Origin: Magnetovibrio sp.
Lineage (GTDB): Bacteria; Pseudomonadota; Alphaproteobacteria; Rhodospirillales; Magnetovibrionaceae
Direction: 5' to 3'
Assembly (NCBI GenBank): GCA_016763895.1
Contig: JAESSV010000146.1
Span: 1 to 10,344, forward strand
DNA length: 10,344 nucleotides
In this document: positions 1 through 7,178 of the stretch, piece by piece
How the letters are laid out: each line of letters begins with the position of its first letter
Numbering within the stretch: the stretch's first letter is position 1
The notes under the pieces: model-generated
The model's database searches: none
Told to the model about the DNA's origin: nothing
The model's input: the letters and a program-made list of their open reading frames with translations, nothing else
Program-made: the position numbers and the translations under genes

Positions 1-525
1 ATGTTGATGCGCACGGATTGGGGCTTGGTCAAACAAAATCCTCGCGATGGCTTAAGGCTTGGCGTCAGCGCCGGGGCCAATGTTGGCGAGCGGCTTATGT
101 CCGTGGGCGCTAGACACTATGATGATATTCGCCAAGAAGCTTCGACGTGGCTGGATAAAGTTGAAATAGACACGGGCCGCATCGATGATATTCCCGCCAC
201 TTTTTCCGGAGGCATGCAGCAACGTTTGCAAATCGCCCGCAATCTGGTGACCCATCCTCGGCTGATCTTTATGGATGAACCAACGGGTGGATCGGATGTT
301 TCGGTCCAAGCCAGGTTGTTGGATTTATTACGAGGCTTGGTCACAAAATCGGGATTAAGCGCCATCGTGGTCACGCACGACCTTGCCGTTGCCCGGCTTT
401 TGGCGCATCGGTTGATGGTTATGAAAGGCGGCATTGTTGTCGAACAAGGGCTGACAGATCAGGTTTTGGACGATCCGCAACATGCCTATACCCAGCTTCT
501 CGTTTCGTCAATATTGCAGCCTTAA
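1..525 (+). CDS. phnK: PhnK, C-P lyase ABC-type ATPase, C-terminal part (5' end outside window)
   Basis: This is an ABC-type ATPase of the carbon-phosphorus lyase machinery. PhnK docks on the PhnGHIJ core complex in the cytoplasm and is thought to couple ATP use to conformational changes of the lyase rather than to transport. The 174 visible residues match the last two thirds of PhnK (about 250 aa in E. coli). Visible are the Q-loop (WGLVKQNP, Q12), the signature FSGGMQQR (68-75), Walker B LIFMDEP (88-94) and the switch histidine VTHD (H126). The Walker A region, normally some 80 residues upstream, is missing, so the ATG at base 1 is an internal methionine. The D-loop reads GGSD where the family usually has GGLD, a single T-to-C difference. 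phnL starts 5 bases after the stop. Identity is near certain from the PhnK-specific stretches GERLM and [15 protein letters not shown]. Confidence 0.95.
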   Translation: MLMRTDWGLVKQNPRDGLRLGVSAGANVGERLMSVGARHYDDIRQEASTWLDKVEIDTGRIDDIPATFSGGMQQRLQIARNLVTHPRLIFMDEPTGGSDVSVQARLLDLLRGLVTKSGLSAIVVTHDLAVARLLAHRLMVMKGGIVVEQGLTDQVLDDPQHAYTQLLVSSILQP

Positions 526-530
526 GGATT

Positions 531-1262
531 ATGGCGATGAATGCACAAAACGAACCAATGATTATTGTTGAACAGATCAGCAAACAATTCACGCTCTTAA
601 ATCAAGGCACCCAACAGATCCCCGTGTTCGAGAACCTTGATCTCACGGTCAATGCCGGAGAATGCGTGGTTCTTCACGGGCCATCCGGGGCTGGAAAATC
701 GACCTTAATGCGGGCCTTGTATGGGAACTATCTGGTTGGCAAAGGGTCAATCAAAGTTCGCCACGGCGAAGGCCAGAACGGTGCTGGTTGGGTTGATATG
801 AGCCGCGCTCACCCCCAACACATTCTGGCTGTGCGCAAATCTACAATGGGCTATGTATCGCAATTTCTGCGCGCCATTCCCCGCGTATCGACTTTGAATA
901 TTGTCGCTGAACCGATGTTGATTCTTGGCGAAGATGAGGCAACGGCACATCATAAAGCCGCCGAGCTTTTAACGCGGTTGCATGTGCCAGAACGTCTCTG
1001 GACACTGGCGCCGGCAACGTTTTCTGGCGGAGAACAGCAACGCGTTAATATTGCGCGCGGATTTTGCGTCGATTTCCCAATCTTGCTTTTGGATGAGCCA
1101 ACGGCCTCCTTGGATTCAAAAAACAGAGAAACCGTAACCGCCATGATTATGGAAGCCACCCAACGTGGGGCCGCAATCATTGGAATTTTTCACGATAAAG
1201 ACGTTCGAGCCAAAGTGGGCACACGTCTTTTCGATATAAAGCCTCAGGAGAAAGCGGCATGA
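531..1262 (+). CDS. phnL: PhnL, C-P lyase system ABC-type ATPase
   Basis: PhnL is the second ABC-type ATPase of the C-P lyase pathway. It is reported to bind the lyase core together with PhnK and is genetically required for making ribose-1-phosphonate 5-triphosphate with PhnI/G/H. The 243 residues are close to the usual 225-240. Visible motifs are Walker [10 protein letters not shown] (50-58), Q-loop GYVSQ (Q111), signature FSGGEQQR (164-171), Walker B ILLLDEP (184-190) with ASLD D-loop, and the switch histidine FHD (H221). No membrane-spanning partner is encoded beside it, as expected for this non-transport ATPase. An AAGG at 524-527 precedes two possible ATGs, at 531 and 537. The second has the better spacing, so the protein may be two residues shorter. 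The 3' end overlaps phnM by the four bases ATGA, a sign of translational coupling. Confidence 0.96.
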   Translation: MAMNAQNEPMIIVEQISKQFTLLNQGTQQIPVFENLDLTVNAGECVVLHGPSGAGKSTLMRALYGNYLVGKGSIKVRHGEGQNGAGWVDMSRAHPQHILAVRKSTMGYVSQFLRAIPRVSTLNIVAEPMLILGEDEATAHHKAAELLTRLHVPERLWTLAPATFSGGEQQRVNIARGFCVDFPILLLDEPTASLDSKNRETVTAMIMEATQRGAAIIGIFHDKDVRAKVGTRLFDIKPQEKAA

Positions 1263-2401
1263 ACAGTATGATCCTAACCAATGCCAAAATTGTCACGAAA
1301 GAAGACGTCGTCACCGGAACCGTCCACGTAGAAAAAGGACGCATTACCGCCATTGACCAAGGCCATTCGTCTTTGCCACAAGCTCAAGACTTAAACGGCG
1401 ATTATCTGCTGCCCGGTTTGATCGAGCTTCATACGGATAATATGGAAAAATGCTTTACCCCCCGCCCGGGTGTACAATGGCCGTCTTTGTCGGCGGCGGT
1501 TGCCCATGACGTACAAATTGTCGGGGCCGGAATTACCACCGTTTTTGATGCTTTGTCCGTTGGCGATTTGAACCAAACCTCATCCCGCCTCAGCCAATTA
1601 CACGATATGGCCGAAACCATCAAAACAGCCAAAAAAGAGGGCGTTTTGCGTGCGGATCATTATTTGCACATGCGCTGTGAATTAAGCTTTGAAACCTTGT
1701 TGGATTTGTTTCCTCCTTTCGTCGAAAACCCGTTGGTGAAATTGGTGTCGTTGATGGATCATGCTCCGGGTCAACGTCAATTCACCAACATTGATAAATA
1801 CCGTGAATATTATCAGGGCAAATACAATTTTTCGGATGAAAAAATGGAAGCCTTTATTGAAAGTCATCAAAAGACCTCGCAAAAGTACAGTGCGAAACAT
1901 CGGGCCCATATTGTTGAACTGTGTCATGTGCACGGTTTGCCATTGGCAAGCCATGATGATGCCACCGCCGAACATGTCGATGAAGCCTGTCAGGAAAAAA
2001 TAAGGATCTCGGAATTCCCAACCACCATCGAAGCCGCTCGTGCGGCCCGCGACAAGGGATTGCAAGTCTTGATGGGAGCCCCAAATATGGTGCGGGGACA
2101 GTCTCATTCTGGAAATATTTCAGCCCGTGAATTGGCCCGCGAAGGGGCCTTGAATATTCTTTCATCGGATTATTTCCCCGGGTCGATTTTGCAAGGTATA
2201 TTCACCATGCACCAAGAAATCGAAGGCATAACGTTGCCCAAGGCCGTTCAAGTCGCGACCTGTAATCCGGCGACCGCCGCCGGCATGACAGACCGGGGTG
2301 AAATTTTGCCGGGCAAACGTGCTGATTTGGTGCGGGTGCGCCAGGTCGGAAAAATGCCTGTGGTCGACGAAGTCTGGACCGAAGGCATCCGCGTTTATTA
2401 A
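1259..2401 (+). CDS. phnM: PhnM, alpha-D-ribose 1-methylphosphonate 5-triphosphate diphosphatase
   Basis: PhnM is an amidohydrolase-superfamily enzyme that removes pyrophosphate from ribose 1-methylphosphonate 5-triphosphate, giving the 5-phosphate that PhnJ cleaves (EC 3.6.1.63). The 380 residues match the family length (378 in E. coli). The amidohydrolase H-x-D metal site appears as [11 protein letters not shown] (H58, D60), followed by the family-specific FTPRPG. Further family blocks are [29 protein letters not shown] (H232), [19 protein letters not shown] and LSSDYFPGS. An AGGAG at 1246-1250 sits 8 bases before the ATG at 1259. A second ATG at 1268 is possible but has poorer spacing. The start overlaps the phnL stop (ATGA), and the DUF1045 start lies 18 bases after the stop, so all belong to one operon. 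No defects are visible. Confidence 0.97.
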   Translation: MNSMILTNAKIVTKEDVVTGTVHVEKGRITAIDQGHSSLPQAQDLNGDYLLPGLIELHTDNMEKCFTPRPGVQWPSLSAAVAHDVQIVGAGITTVFDALSVGDLNQTSSRLSQLHDMAETIKTAKKEGVLRADHYLHMRCELSFETLLDLFPPFVENPLVKLVSLMDHAPGQRQFTNIDKYREYYQGKYNFSDEKMEAFIESHQKTSQKYSAKHRAHIVELCHVHGLPLASHDDATAEHVDEACQEKIRISEFPTTIEAARAARDKGLQVLMGAPNMVRGQSHSGNISARELAREGALNILSSDYFPGSILQGIFTMHQEIEGITLPKAVQVATCNPATAAGMTDRGEILPGKRADLVRVRQVGKMPVVDEVWTEGIRVY

Positions 2402-2419
2402 ACGCTGGCTGGGGGCACC

Positions 2420-3136
2420 ATGACGGAACCGCGTTACGCTATTTATTATACACCCGCTTCAGGCTCACCACTGGCCCGATTGGGTGCCGCGTAGTTACGG
2501 CGTGATCACCTTGGCGTTGATATGATGCCAGGCGACATGAAGCTCGGACAGCTGCCGGATCAACGTCAGCTTGAAATGACGAAAATCGCGCGCCATTACG
2601 GATTTCATGCCACCTTGAAACCGCCTTTTCGCACCCAAAAAGGGATCGGTTTTGAAGTCATTGACGCGGCTTTGGAAGAATTTGCCGCTCAACACAAGTC
2701 CTTCGAAGTGCCCGCCTTAGACCTTTCTGTTCTGGATGGGTTTGTGGCTTTGCGTCCACGCGAAGACTGTAAAAAACTTCAAAATTTCGCCGCCAAATGT
2801 GTGCGGGCCTTTGATTTGTTTCGCTTGCCCCCAACGGACATGGACCGCGCGAAGCATTTCCAGTCCAATTTATCGGATCGACAAAAACAGAATTTCGAGG
2901 ACTGGGGATATCCGTATGTGATGAAAGATTACAGGTTCCATATGACCTTAACGGACCGTTTGCAAGGCCCCGAACTCGAAACCGTTTTGCAAGGTCTGGC
3001 GGATAAGGCAACTCATGTTCTGGGCGCTAAACCATGGCTGTTTGACAGTGTGACCTTGGTCAAACAATCAACATCGTCGGCAAGATTTCAAGACCTCAAA
3101 AGGTATCCGCTTAGATCAACGTCGAAAATTGCATAG
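2420..3136 (+). pseudogene. DUF1045 / 2H-phosphoesterase-like phosphonate operon protein, broken by in-frame TAG
   Basis: This gene belongs to the DUF1045 family, often found in alphaproteobacterial C-P lyase operons and placed in the 2H phosphoesterase superfamily. Reading from the ATG at 2420 (GGGGG at 2411-2415 as ribosome site) gives the family N terminus RYAIYYTP, then LARLGAA, then a TAG at 2492-2494 (codon 25), and continues in the same frame with LRRDHLGVD. The family normally has LGAAWLGRD here, so the stop replaces a tryptophan (TGG to TAG). Both H-x-T motifs are intact after the stop: HYGFHATLK (H63, T65) and YRFHMTL (H174, T176). Total length of 238 codons fits the family. Restart at ATG 2522 would give 204 residues but lose the first core strand, and no clear ribosome site precedes it. 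The 3' end overlaps convergent phnN by 26 bases. The biochemical role is unproven. A cyclic-phosphate diesterase role replacing PhnP is my inference only. A sequencing error or suppression of the TAG cannot be excluded. Confidence 0.88.
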
Positions 3137-3674
3137 CCTGTAAAAAATCGGAAATTGACTTTTTCAACGGGCCACCGTTGTCGACGATGTGAACATCATT
3201 TCCGGTGATCTTGTACTGGCTTGCCCGAGCCACGCGGCGTTTTATATCCGCCATTGTTTCACGCCCTCGCGCTTGCAAGCGTTGCGTCAGGACATCTTCG
3301 TCAACGGTAATGTATATGACTTCAACCGGCGCAAGTTCAACACGGGCCTGATCAACAATGGTTCTCGATACATTTAAAACCACATGACGCCCGGCGGCCA
3401 GGTCGTCTTCGACAGATGCTGGAATTCCATACTGCAAGCCATGAGCCGGCCAAGACAAAATCATCTTGTTTCCCGCCAAAAGCTCTGCAAACAATTCGCT
3501 TGAGACCGGGATATGATTTTCGCCACCAGATTTTGCAGACCGCGTGATATAGCGTCTTGGGAAAACGTATTGATCATCGTTAACCAACGCGGCTTTTGCC
3601 CCATCAATAAGGCTATCTTTGCCGGATCCACTGGGACCGACCACCAGATATAAAGTTCCACGTTGTGAAGACAT
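3111..3674 (-). CDS. phnN: PhnN, ribose 1,5-bisphosphate phosphokinase
   Basis: PhnN uses ATP to convert ribose 1,5-bisphosphate into PRPP (EC 2.7.4.23), so the sugar-phosphate product of C-P lyase returns to nucleotide metabolism. The 187 residues match the family (185 in E. coli). The P-loop GPSGSGKDS lies at residues 13-21. It is followed by the guanylate-kinase-like blocks RRYITRSAKSGGENHI, ILSWPAHGLQYGIP, GRHVVLNVSR and LQARGRE. The start at 3674 is supported by GAGGAAA eight bases upstream. The gene points opposite to the phn operon and its last 26 bases overlap the end of DUF1045, so it is transcribed separately, from the side of the metallophosphoesterase gene 92 bases upstream. No defect is visible. 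Confidence 0.94.
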   Translation of the reverse strand: MSSQRGTLYLVVGPSGSGKDSLIDGAKAALVNDDQYVFPRRYITRSAKSGGENHIPVSSELFAELLAGNKMILSWPAHGLQYGIPASVEDDLAAGRHVVLNVSRTIVDQARVELAPVEVIYITVDEDVLTQRLQARGRETMADIKRRVARASQYKITGNDVHIVDNGGPLKKSISDFLQAMQFSTLI

Positions 3675-3711
3675 AAGTTAAGTTTCCTCAAAAATTATGC
3701 CAACACCATAA

Positions 3712-3738
3712 ATTATTTACCATCATAAACAATGTCAG
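3712..3738 (-). promoter_or_regulatory. Weak candidate promoter for phnN
   Basis: In the AT-rich gap between the metallophosphoesterase and phnN, the - strand reads CTGACA (3738-3733) and AATAAT (3717-3712), each five of six bases from the sigma-70 consensus. The spacer of 15 bases is shorter than ideal. It lies about 40 bases before the phnN start. AT-rich gaps produce such matches by chance, so this is only a suggestion that phnN may have its own promoter. Confidence 0.25.
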
Positions 3739-3766
3739 TTTTATGAAAGAAATATGATTGATCCGG

Positions 3767-4630
3767 TTATGTGATGACCAGCCGTTGCCCTGAATTTTCT
3801 CGTTCCTGTGGCGGCAAAACATCCAGACTTGGCCACCGTCCGTTTTCCAAAGCACGGGCATAGCCTTCGGCCAAACTTCTGGACCGCATGCGAAGGGCGG
3901 CTGTGGTGTGTTCATAGCTGAGCCTGTGATGCGTTATGGTGATTTTTCCGGCGTTGGGGGTTAACAGCGCATACCACCCATCTGGGGTGCCATCATTTGC
4001 GGGCATGCCGATCACGCCCGCGTTATGCCAAATGACGCCATTGTCCAAAATCTGGGTGAAGGGCAGGCCACAATGCCCGGCGATGATCACATCAGCCTGG
4101 GCCAAGTGTGCCTGTTTGACTTTGATGTCCATGGGGGTGGACGAAAATATAAAGCGACTTATGTCATCGACCCCACCGTGGATTGCGACAATGCGCTTGC
4201 CGGCCATTTCAAAACAAATGGTTTGGGGTAAGGTTTTCATCCATTGTCGGTTGTCCGCACCGAGTTTCGCATCAACATAGGAAAACCACTGTTTTGACAA
4301 GGTGTCACATGCGCTGCCTTCGTCAAACCCGCACCCACAGTCTTTTTTCCCGAACGACAAGGCTTGTTCGCAATTGCCCATCACCACCCAAGGATTCCAT
4401 TTTCGGATCAGGTGCACCGTTTCTTGTGGATCGGCACAATACGCCACCACGTCTCAGGTGCACAGACACCGATCGGGTTGAATGCCCAATCGGTCTGCTT
4501 CGGATTTGATCGCTAAGGTCGCTTGTAAATTGCTATAGGGGCCACCAAAGATCAGAAGTGGGTCTGAAATTTGACCGAGATCAAGGATTCCAGACCCTTC
4601 CGTCTTAAGGTTTAGCTTTGAAGTGTTCAT
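3767..4630 (-). pseudogene. Divergent metallophosphoesterase (calcineurin-like fold), broken by in-frame TGA
   Basis: This is a calcineurin-like metallophosphoesterase homologue, substrate unknown. From ATG 4630 the frame reads LDLGQISDPLLIFGGPYSN, LQATLAIKSEADRLGI and CLCT, then TGA at 4456-4454 (codon 59), then DVVAYCADPQETV in the same frame. The stop sits at the glycine of the T-G-D metal motif, a one-base change from GGA. The fragment starting at GTG 4450 (227 aa) lacks the N-terminal metal-binding strand and is unlikely to be the native protein; the full frame has 287 codons. The usual D-x-H is replaced by G-G-P-Y (29-32) and GNHD by GNCE (85-88). A cysteine cluster follows (C87, C98, C100, C108). 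Later AIHGG (H151), AGHC (H186) and WHN (H202) fit the remaining metal-site histidines. The start overlaps the symporter 3' end by 26 bases, suggesting coupled translation. The break could be a true mutation or a consensus error. Confidence 0.85.
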
Positions 4631-5990
4631 GGCGCGGTTTTAAGGCTAAGGCAAAGGATCCACATCCGACCGCCATCACGGTGGCAGAAATAAGCAACAA
4701 CTTTGCATATTTATGGGCCAAACCAAACGTTGGCTCGATTAAGTCAAGGTGCCCTCCGGCTTCTAAGAAGTACAACGTTGCGCCACTCATGGCGGTCACA
4801 AAGGCAACGCCAAAGGCCCAGGATGAGACGTCGCGGTTGAGCCAAATGCTAAAGATAACAACGGGCGCCAAAAACATCGAAGCCGTGCCGCTGACGGCAA
4901 CGGCGGAAAACAAATCTTTTGATCCCCAAAACAAAAAGGCCAAACCACCCAGAAGAAACAAGATCATGCTGATGCGACCGTTTTTAGGGGTTGGTTCAGC
5001 GATATTCATGTCGATCACGGTCAGCTTTGACGCGCTGGAAAATGTGGAATCCAAGGTCGAAATGGCCGAAATAATCAAAGCAATATTAAACAACACCATG
5101 GTTCCATCACCGAACAAACGGGTGAGCGTTCGCACCATATCTTCGCCCCCGGTTTTCATCATGCCCGCATAGACGCCCAACAAACCAAACGCCAAAATAC
5201 ACGCGACGCTAATCCAACACGCATGTAAAAAGCTTAAACGCGTGGTCTTGCGATCGGCAATAAAGCCCCGGTCCATCATCACCGGGTCATGCATGGGGTA
5301 GCTCCAAATTTGTAGGAAGGCGACCAACAGCAAAATCCAACCCGGGGAGGTCATGTCCGGGCTGGTGCCCATCATTGCGGGGAAATCAAAGCCTTCTGCT
5401 TGTCCAGCGTAAACCAACAAGACCAGTAAAATTCCGATTAAAACGACGGTTTGCAAAACATCTGTTCGCAAAGAGGCGCTGAGCCCCCCGACCATAGAAT
5501 AGCCTAAGGTCAGAACAGAAATGGCAACGATTGCGACGGTATAAGGGATGGTGCCCGCAACACCAAAGATGATGCCCACCACCAACAAGTTTGCAAACAC
5601 TTCGCTGAGCAGGCGGATGGCAACAACGACATTGTATGCCGTTGCGCCTTGGCGTCCAAATCGAGCTCGTAAAAAATCCTGAACGCTTCCATAACCATGG
5701 CGAAAGCGAATGCCATCGACAATCCAGGCCCCGGTTAAAAATGAAAGGTAATAAGCGGCGTAAGCAATTGTGCCTGCTATTCCATAGTAAAACCCAAGGA
5801 TTGCGGCATTCATTAACGAACGCGCAAAGACCCAAGTGGTGACTTGCGACAAGGTTAAGGTCAACAAGCTTGGCGCGGTTCCATCATTGGCAAAGCCGCG
5901 AAAAAAACCGTCCGCTGTATGGACTCTTGGAGAAAGGAAAAAACTAACGAGTAAAACGATGCCCAGTGAGCCAATGAGAATGTCATACAT
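4605..5990 (-). CDS. Sodium:solute symporter family protein (SSS/SLC5)
   Basis: This is an inner-membrane cation-coupled symporter of the SSS family. The 461 residues are almost entirely strings of hydrophobic helices (about 12-13 by eye). The family signature region appears as GGLSASLRTDVLQ (168-180). ISAISTLDSTFSSASK (307-322) resembles the S-T-x-D-S segment contributing to the Na2 site in SSS proteins. A SYPMHDPVMMDRGF segment (230-243) precedes helix 7. The start ATG at 5990 is preceded by a weak purine-rich stretch (GAAAGAAG, with GTGGTGA nearer). The 3' end overlaps the metallophosphoesterase start by 26 bases, so the two probably form one transcript. The substrate cannot be read from sequence. 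A link to phosphonates, choline-type compounds or other organophosphate-derived solutes is only suggested by location. Confidence 0.9.
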   Translation of the reverse strand: MYDILIGSLGIVLLVSFFLSPRVHTADGFFRGFANDGTAPSLLTLTLSQVTTWVFARSLMNAAILGFYYGIAGTIAYAAYYLSFLTGAWIVDGIRFRHGYGSVQDFLRARFGRQGATAYNVVVAIRLLSEVFANLLVVGIIFGVAGTIPYTVAIVAISVLTLGYSMVGGLSASLRTDVLQTVVLIGILLVLLVYAGQAEGFDFPAMMGTSPDMTSPGWILLLVAFLQIWSYPMHDPVMMDRGFIADRKTTRLSFLHACWISVACILAFGLLGVYAGMMKTGGEDMVRTLTRLFGDGTMVLFNIALIISAISTLDSTFSSASKLTVIDMNIAEPTPKNGRISMILFLLGGLAFLFWGSKDLFSAVAVSGTASMFLAPVVIFSIWLNRDVSSWAFGVAFVTAMSGATLYFLEAGGHLDLIEPTFGLAHKYAKLLLISATVMAVGCGSFALALKPRHEHFKAKP

Positions 5991-6110
5991 AATAATTTCA
6001 CCACTTCTTTCAGAAGATATAATAATTCCTTGATCACGTATTCGTTCGGCAGGGTGATTTGGTTACTGAGGCTTCATTTTTTTTTGGACCATGTGTTCGT
6101 TTGAGCGCAA

Positions 6111-6155
6111 AACAAGCTCAGTTCAATCTTGTTTCAGATGTGCGCTGAGCTTGTT
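6111..6155 (-). terminator. Inverted repeat after the ABC ATPase gene, possible terminator
   Basis: In the 189-base gap between the ATPase stop (6180) and the symporter start (5990), AACAAGCTCAG (6111-6121) is exactly inverted as CTGAGCTTGTT (6145-6155), with a 23-base loop. Read on the - strand, the stem ends in TTGTTTTG, a weak T-tract, so it may end the ABC operon. The left arm can also pair with CTTGTTT at 6128-6134, and AGCGCA (6104-6109) with TGCGCT (6141-6146), so competing folds exist. The rest of this gap holds a T9 run (6077-6085, A9 on the coding strand) and no gene that I can see. Confidence 0.42.
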
Positions 6156-6179
6156 GGATATAAAGCCCCCAACGTTCAC

Positions 6180-7178
6180 TCAACACGCGCCATGAGACAA
6201 CGGCAGGATGTCAGCTAAATCGACTTTCAAACCGATCGATTGCTCTTGGCCGATCGGTTGATTGGAAAACAATTTAACTTCATGCCCTTGCAAATCGGCG
6301 GTGACTTCGAAACGGTCTTCAATAAACATACAGTTGGTCGCGGTGGCGGAAAGCCCCTGATCCGCTTCGACCAAACGAAAAGCCTTGCGCGGGACCATAA
6401 CAAAATGTTCCGGCACATCAATTTGAATGATCCCCACGGGTAAAATGTTGCCCACATCTAAAAACCGTGCGGCCCAAACATCCCGGGGATTTCGAAATAA
6501 ATCATGGGGCTGACCCAATTGATGGATAACACCGTCTTTCATAAGGGCAATTTGATCGGATAAAATCTGGGCTTCCCGGCGGTCATGGGTGACGTTGATG
6601 CACGTTAGCCCCAACTGTTTTGACAACACCTGGATATCGCGGCCCAGGTCTTCGCGTAAATTCGCATCTAAATTTGACAGGGGCTCGTCAAACAAAATCA
6701 GGTCGGGTTTTGCGGCCAAGGCCCGTGCGATGGATACCCTTTGTTTTTGTCCCCCGGACAGTTTTTCGGGCAATTTATCGGCATGTTGAGCCAACCGCAC
6801 CGCGTCTAAAACTTCTCCCACACGCTTTTTCACATCTTGAGGAGACGCTTTGGCCATTTTTAACGGAAAAGCCACATTTTCCGCCACCGTCATATGGGGC
6901 CACAAGCCGTAGTCTTGGAAAACAAACCCGAGCTTACGTTTTTGGGGCGGCAAAAAAACATTGCGAGCCACATTCACAAAGGTCATTTTCTTGGCATGAA
7001 TTTCGCCCAAATCGGGCCGTTCCAACCCGGCAATAATCCGCAACAGCGTGGTCTTGCCACATCCCGAAGGTCCCAACAGGGTGATAAAGCTGCCCGCAGC
7101 CACATCCAAGGAAATGTTGTTCAAAACCACTTCGTCGCCAAATGACTTGGAAATATTGTGAAGACTTAAGATGCTCAT
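6180..7178 (-). CDS. ATP-binding subunit of a putative 2-aminoethylphosphonate ABC importer
   Basis: This is the cytoplasmic ATPase driving the importer encoded by the next two upstream genes. It has 332 residues. Motifs are Walker A GPSGCGKTT (36-44), Q-loop VFQDYGLWPHMT (Q88), signature LSGGQKQR (140-147), Walker B LILFDEP (160-166), D-loop SNLD (168-171) and switch histidine THD (H198). A C-terminal TOBE-like extension runs from about 230 to the end, as in Fbp/Pot/PhnT-type importers. The start at 7178 is set by AAGGGG upstream and by the ATGA overlap with the permease stop. The frame is open further upstream to 7403, but that segment lies inside the permease gene and starts the protein before the normal N terminus. 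The H-loop continues as THDRREA rather than the common THDQEEA. Substrate is inferred from family and context; the ATPase alone could equally be from an iron-type importer. Confidence 0.9.
   Translation of the reverse strand: MSILSLHNISKSFGDEVVLNNISLDVAAGSFITLLGPSGCGKTTLLRIIAGLERPDLGEIHAKKMTFVNVARNVFLPPQKRKLGFVFQDYGLWPHMTVAENVAFPLKMAKASPQDVKKRVGEVLDAVRLAQHADKLPEKLSGGQKQRVSIARALAAKPDLILFDEPLSNLDANLREDLGRDIQVLSKQLGLTCINVTHDRREAQILSDQIALMKDGVIHQLGQPHDLFRNPRDVWAARFLDVGNILPVGIIQIDVPEHFVMVPRKAFRLVEADQGLSATATNCMFIEDRFEVTADLQGHEVKLFSNQPIGQEQSIGLKVDLADILPLSHGAC

Noticed and set aside
1682..2107. 141-aa open frame on the - strand
   Set aside because: Antisense to phnM, whose family blocks occupy the same bases in the other strand.
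4454..4456. Selenocysteine at the TGA
   Set aside because: The position is the metal-motif glycine, not a cysteine site, and I see no convincing SECIS-like stem directly after it.
2420..4630. Alternative genetic code (UGA as Gly, or UAG as Trp) to explain the in-frame stops
   Set aside because: Two different stop codons are involved, and TGA and TAG also serve as normal stops of phnL, the ATPase and DUF1045 at the expected protein ends.
4618..5172. 184-aa open frame on the + strand
   Set aside because: It lies wholly antisense to the symporter, has no family motifs, and shows the lysine/proline-rich look of a shadow of a membrane protein gene.
6077..6085. T9 run as a + strand terminator
   Set aside because: No stem precedes it on the + strand, and no + strand gene ends nearby.
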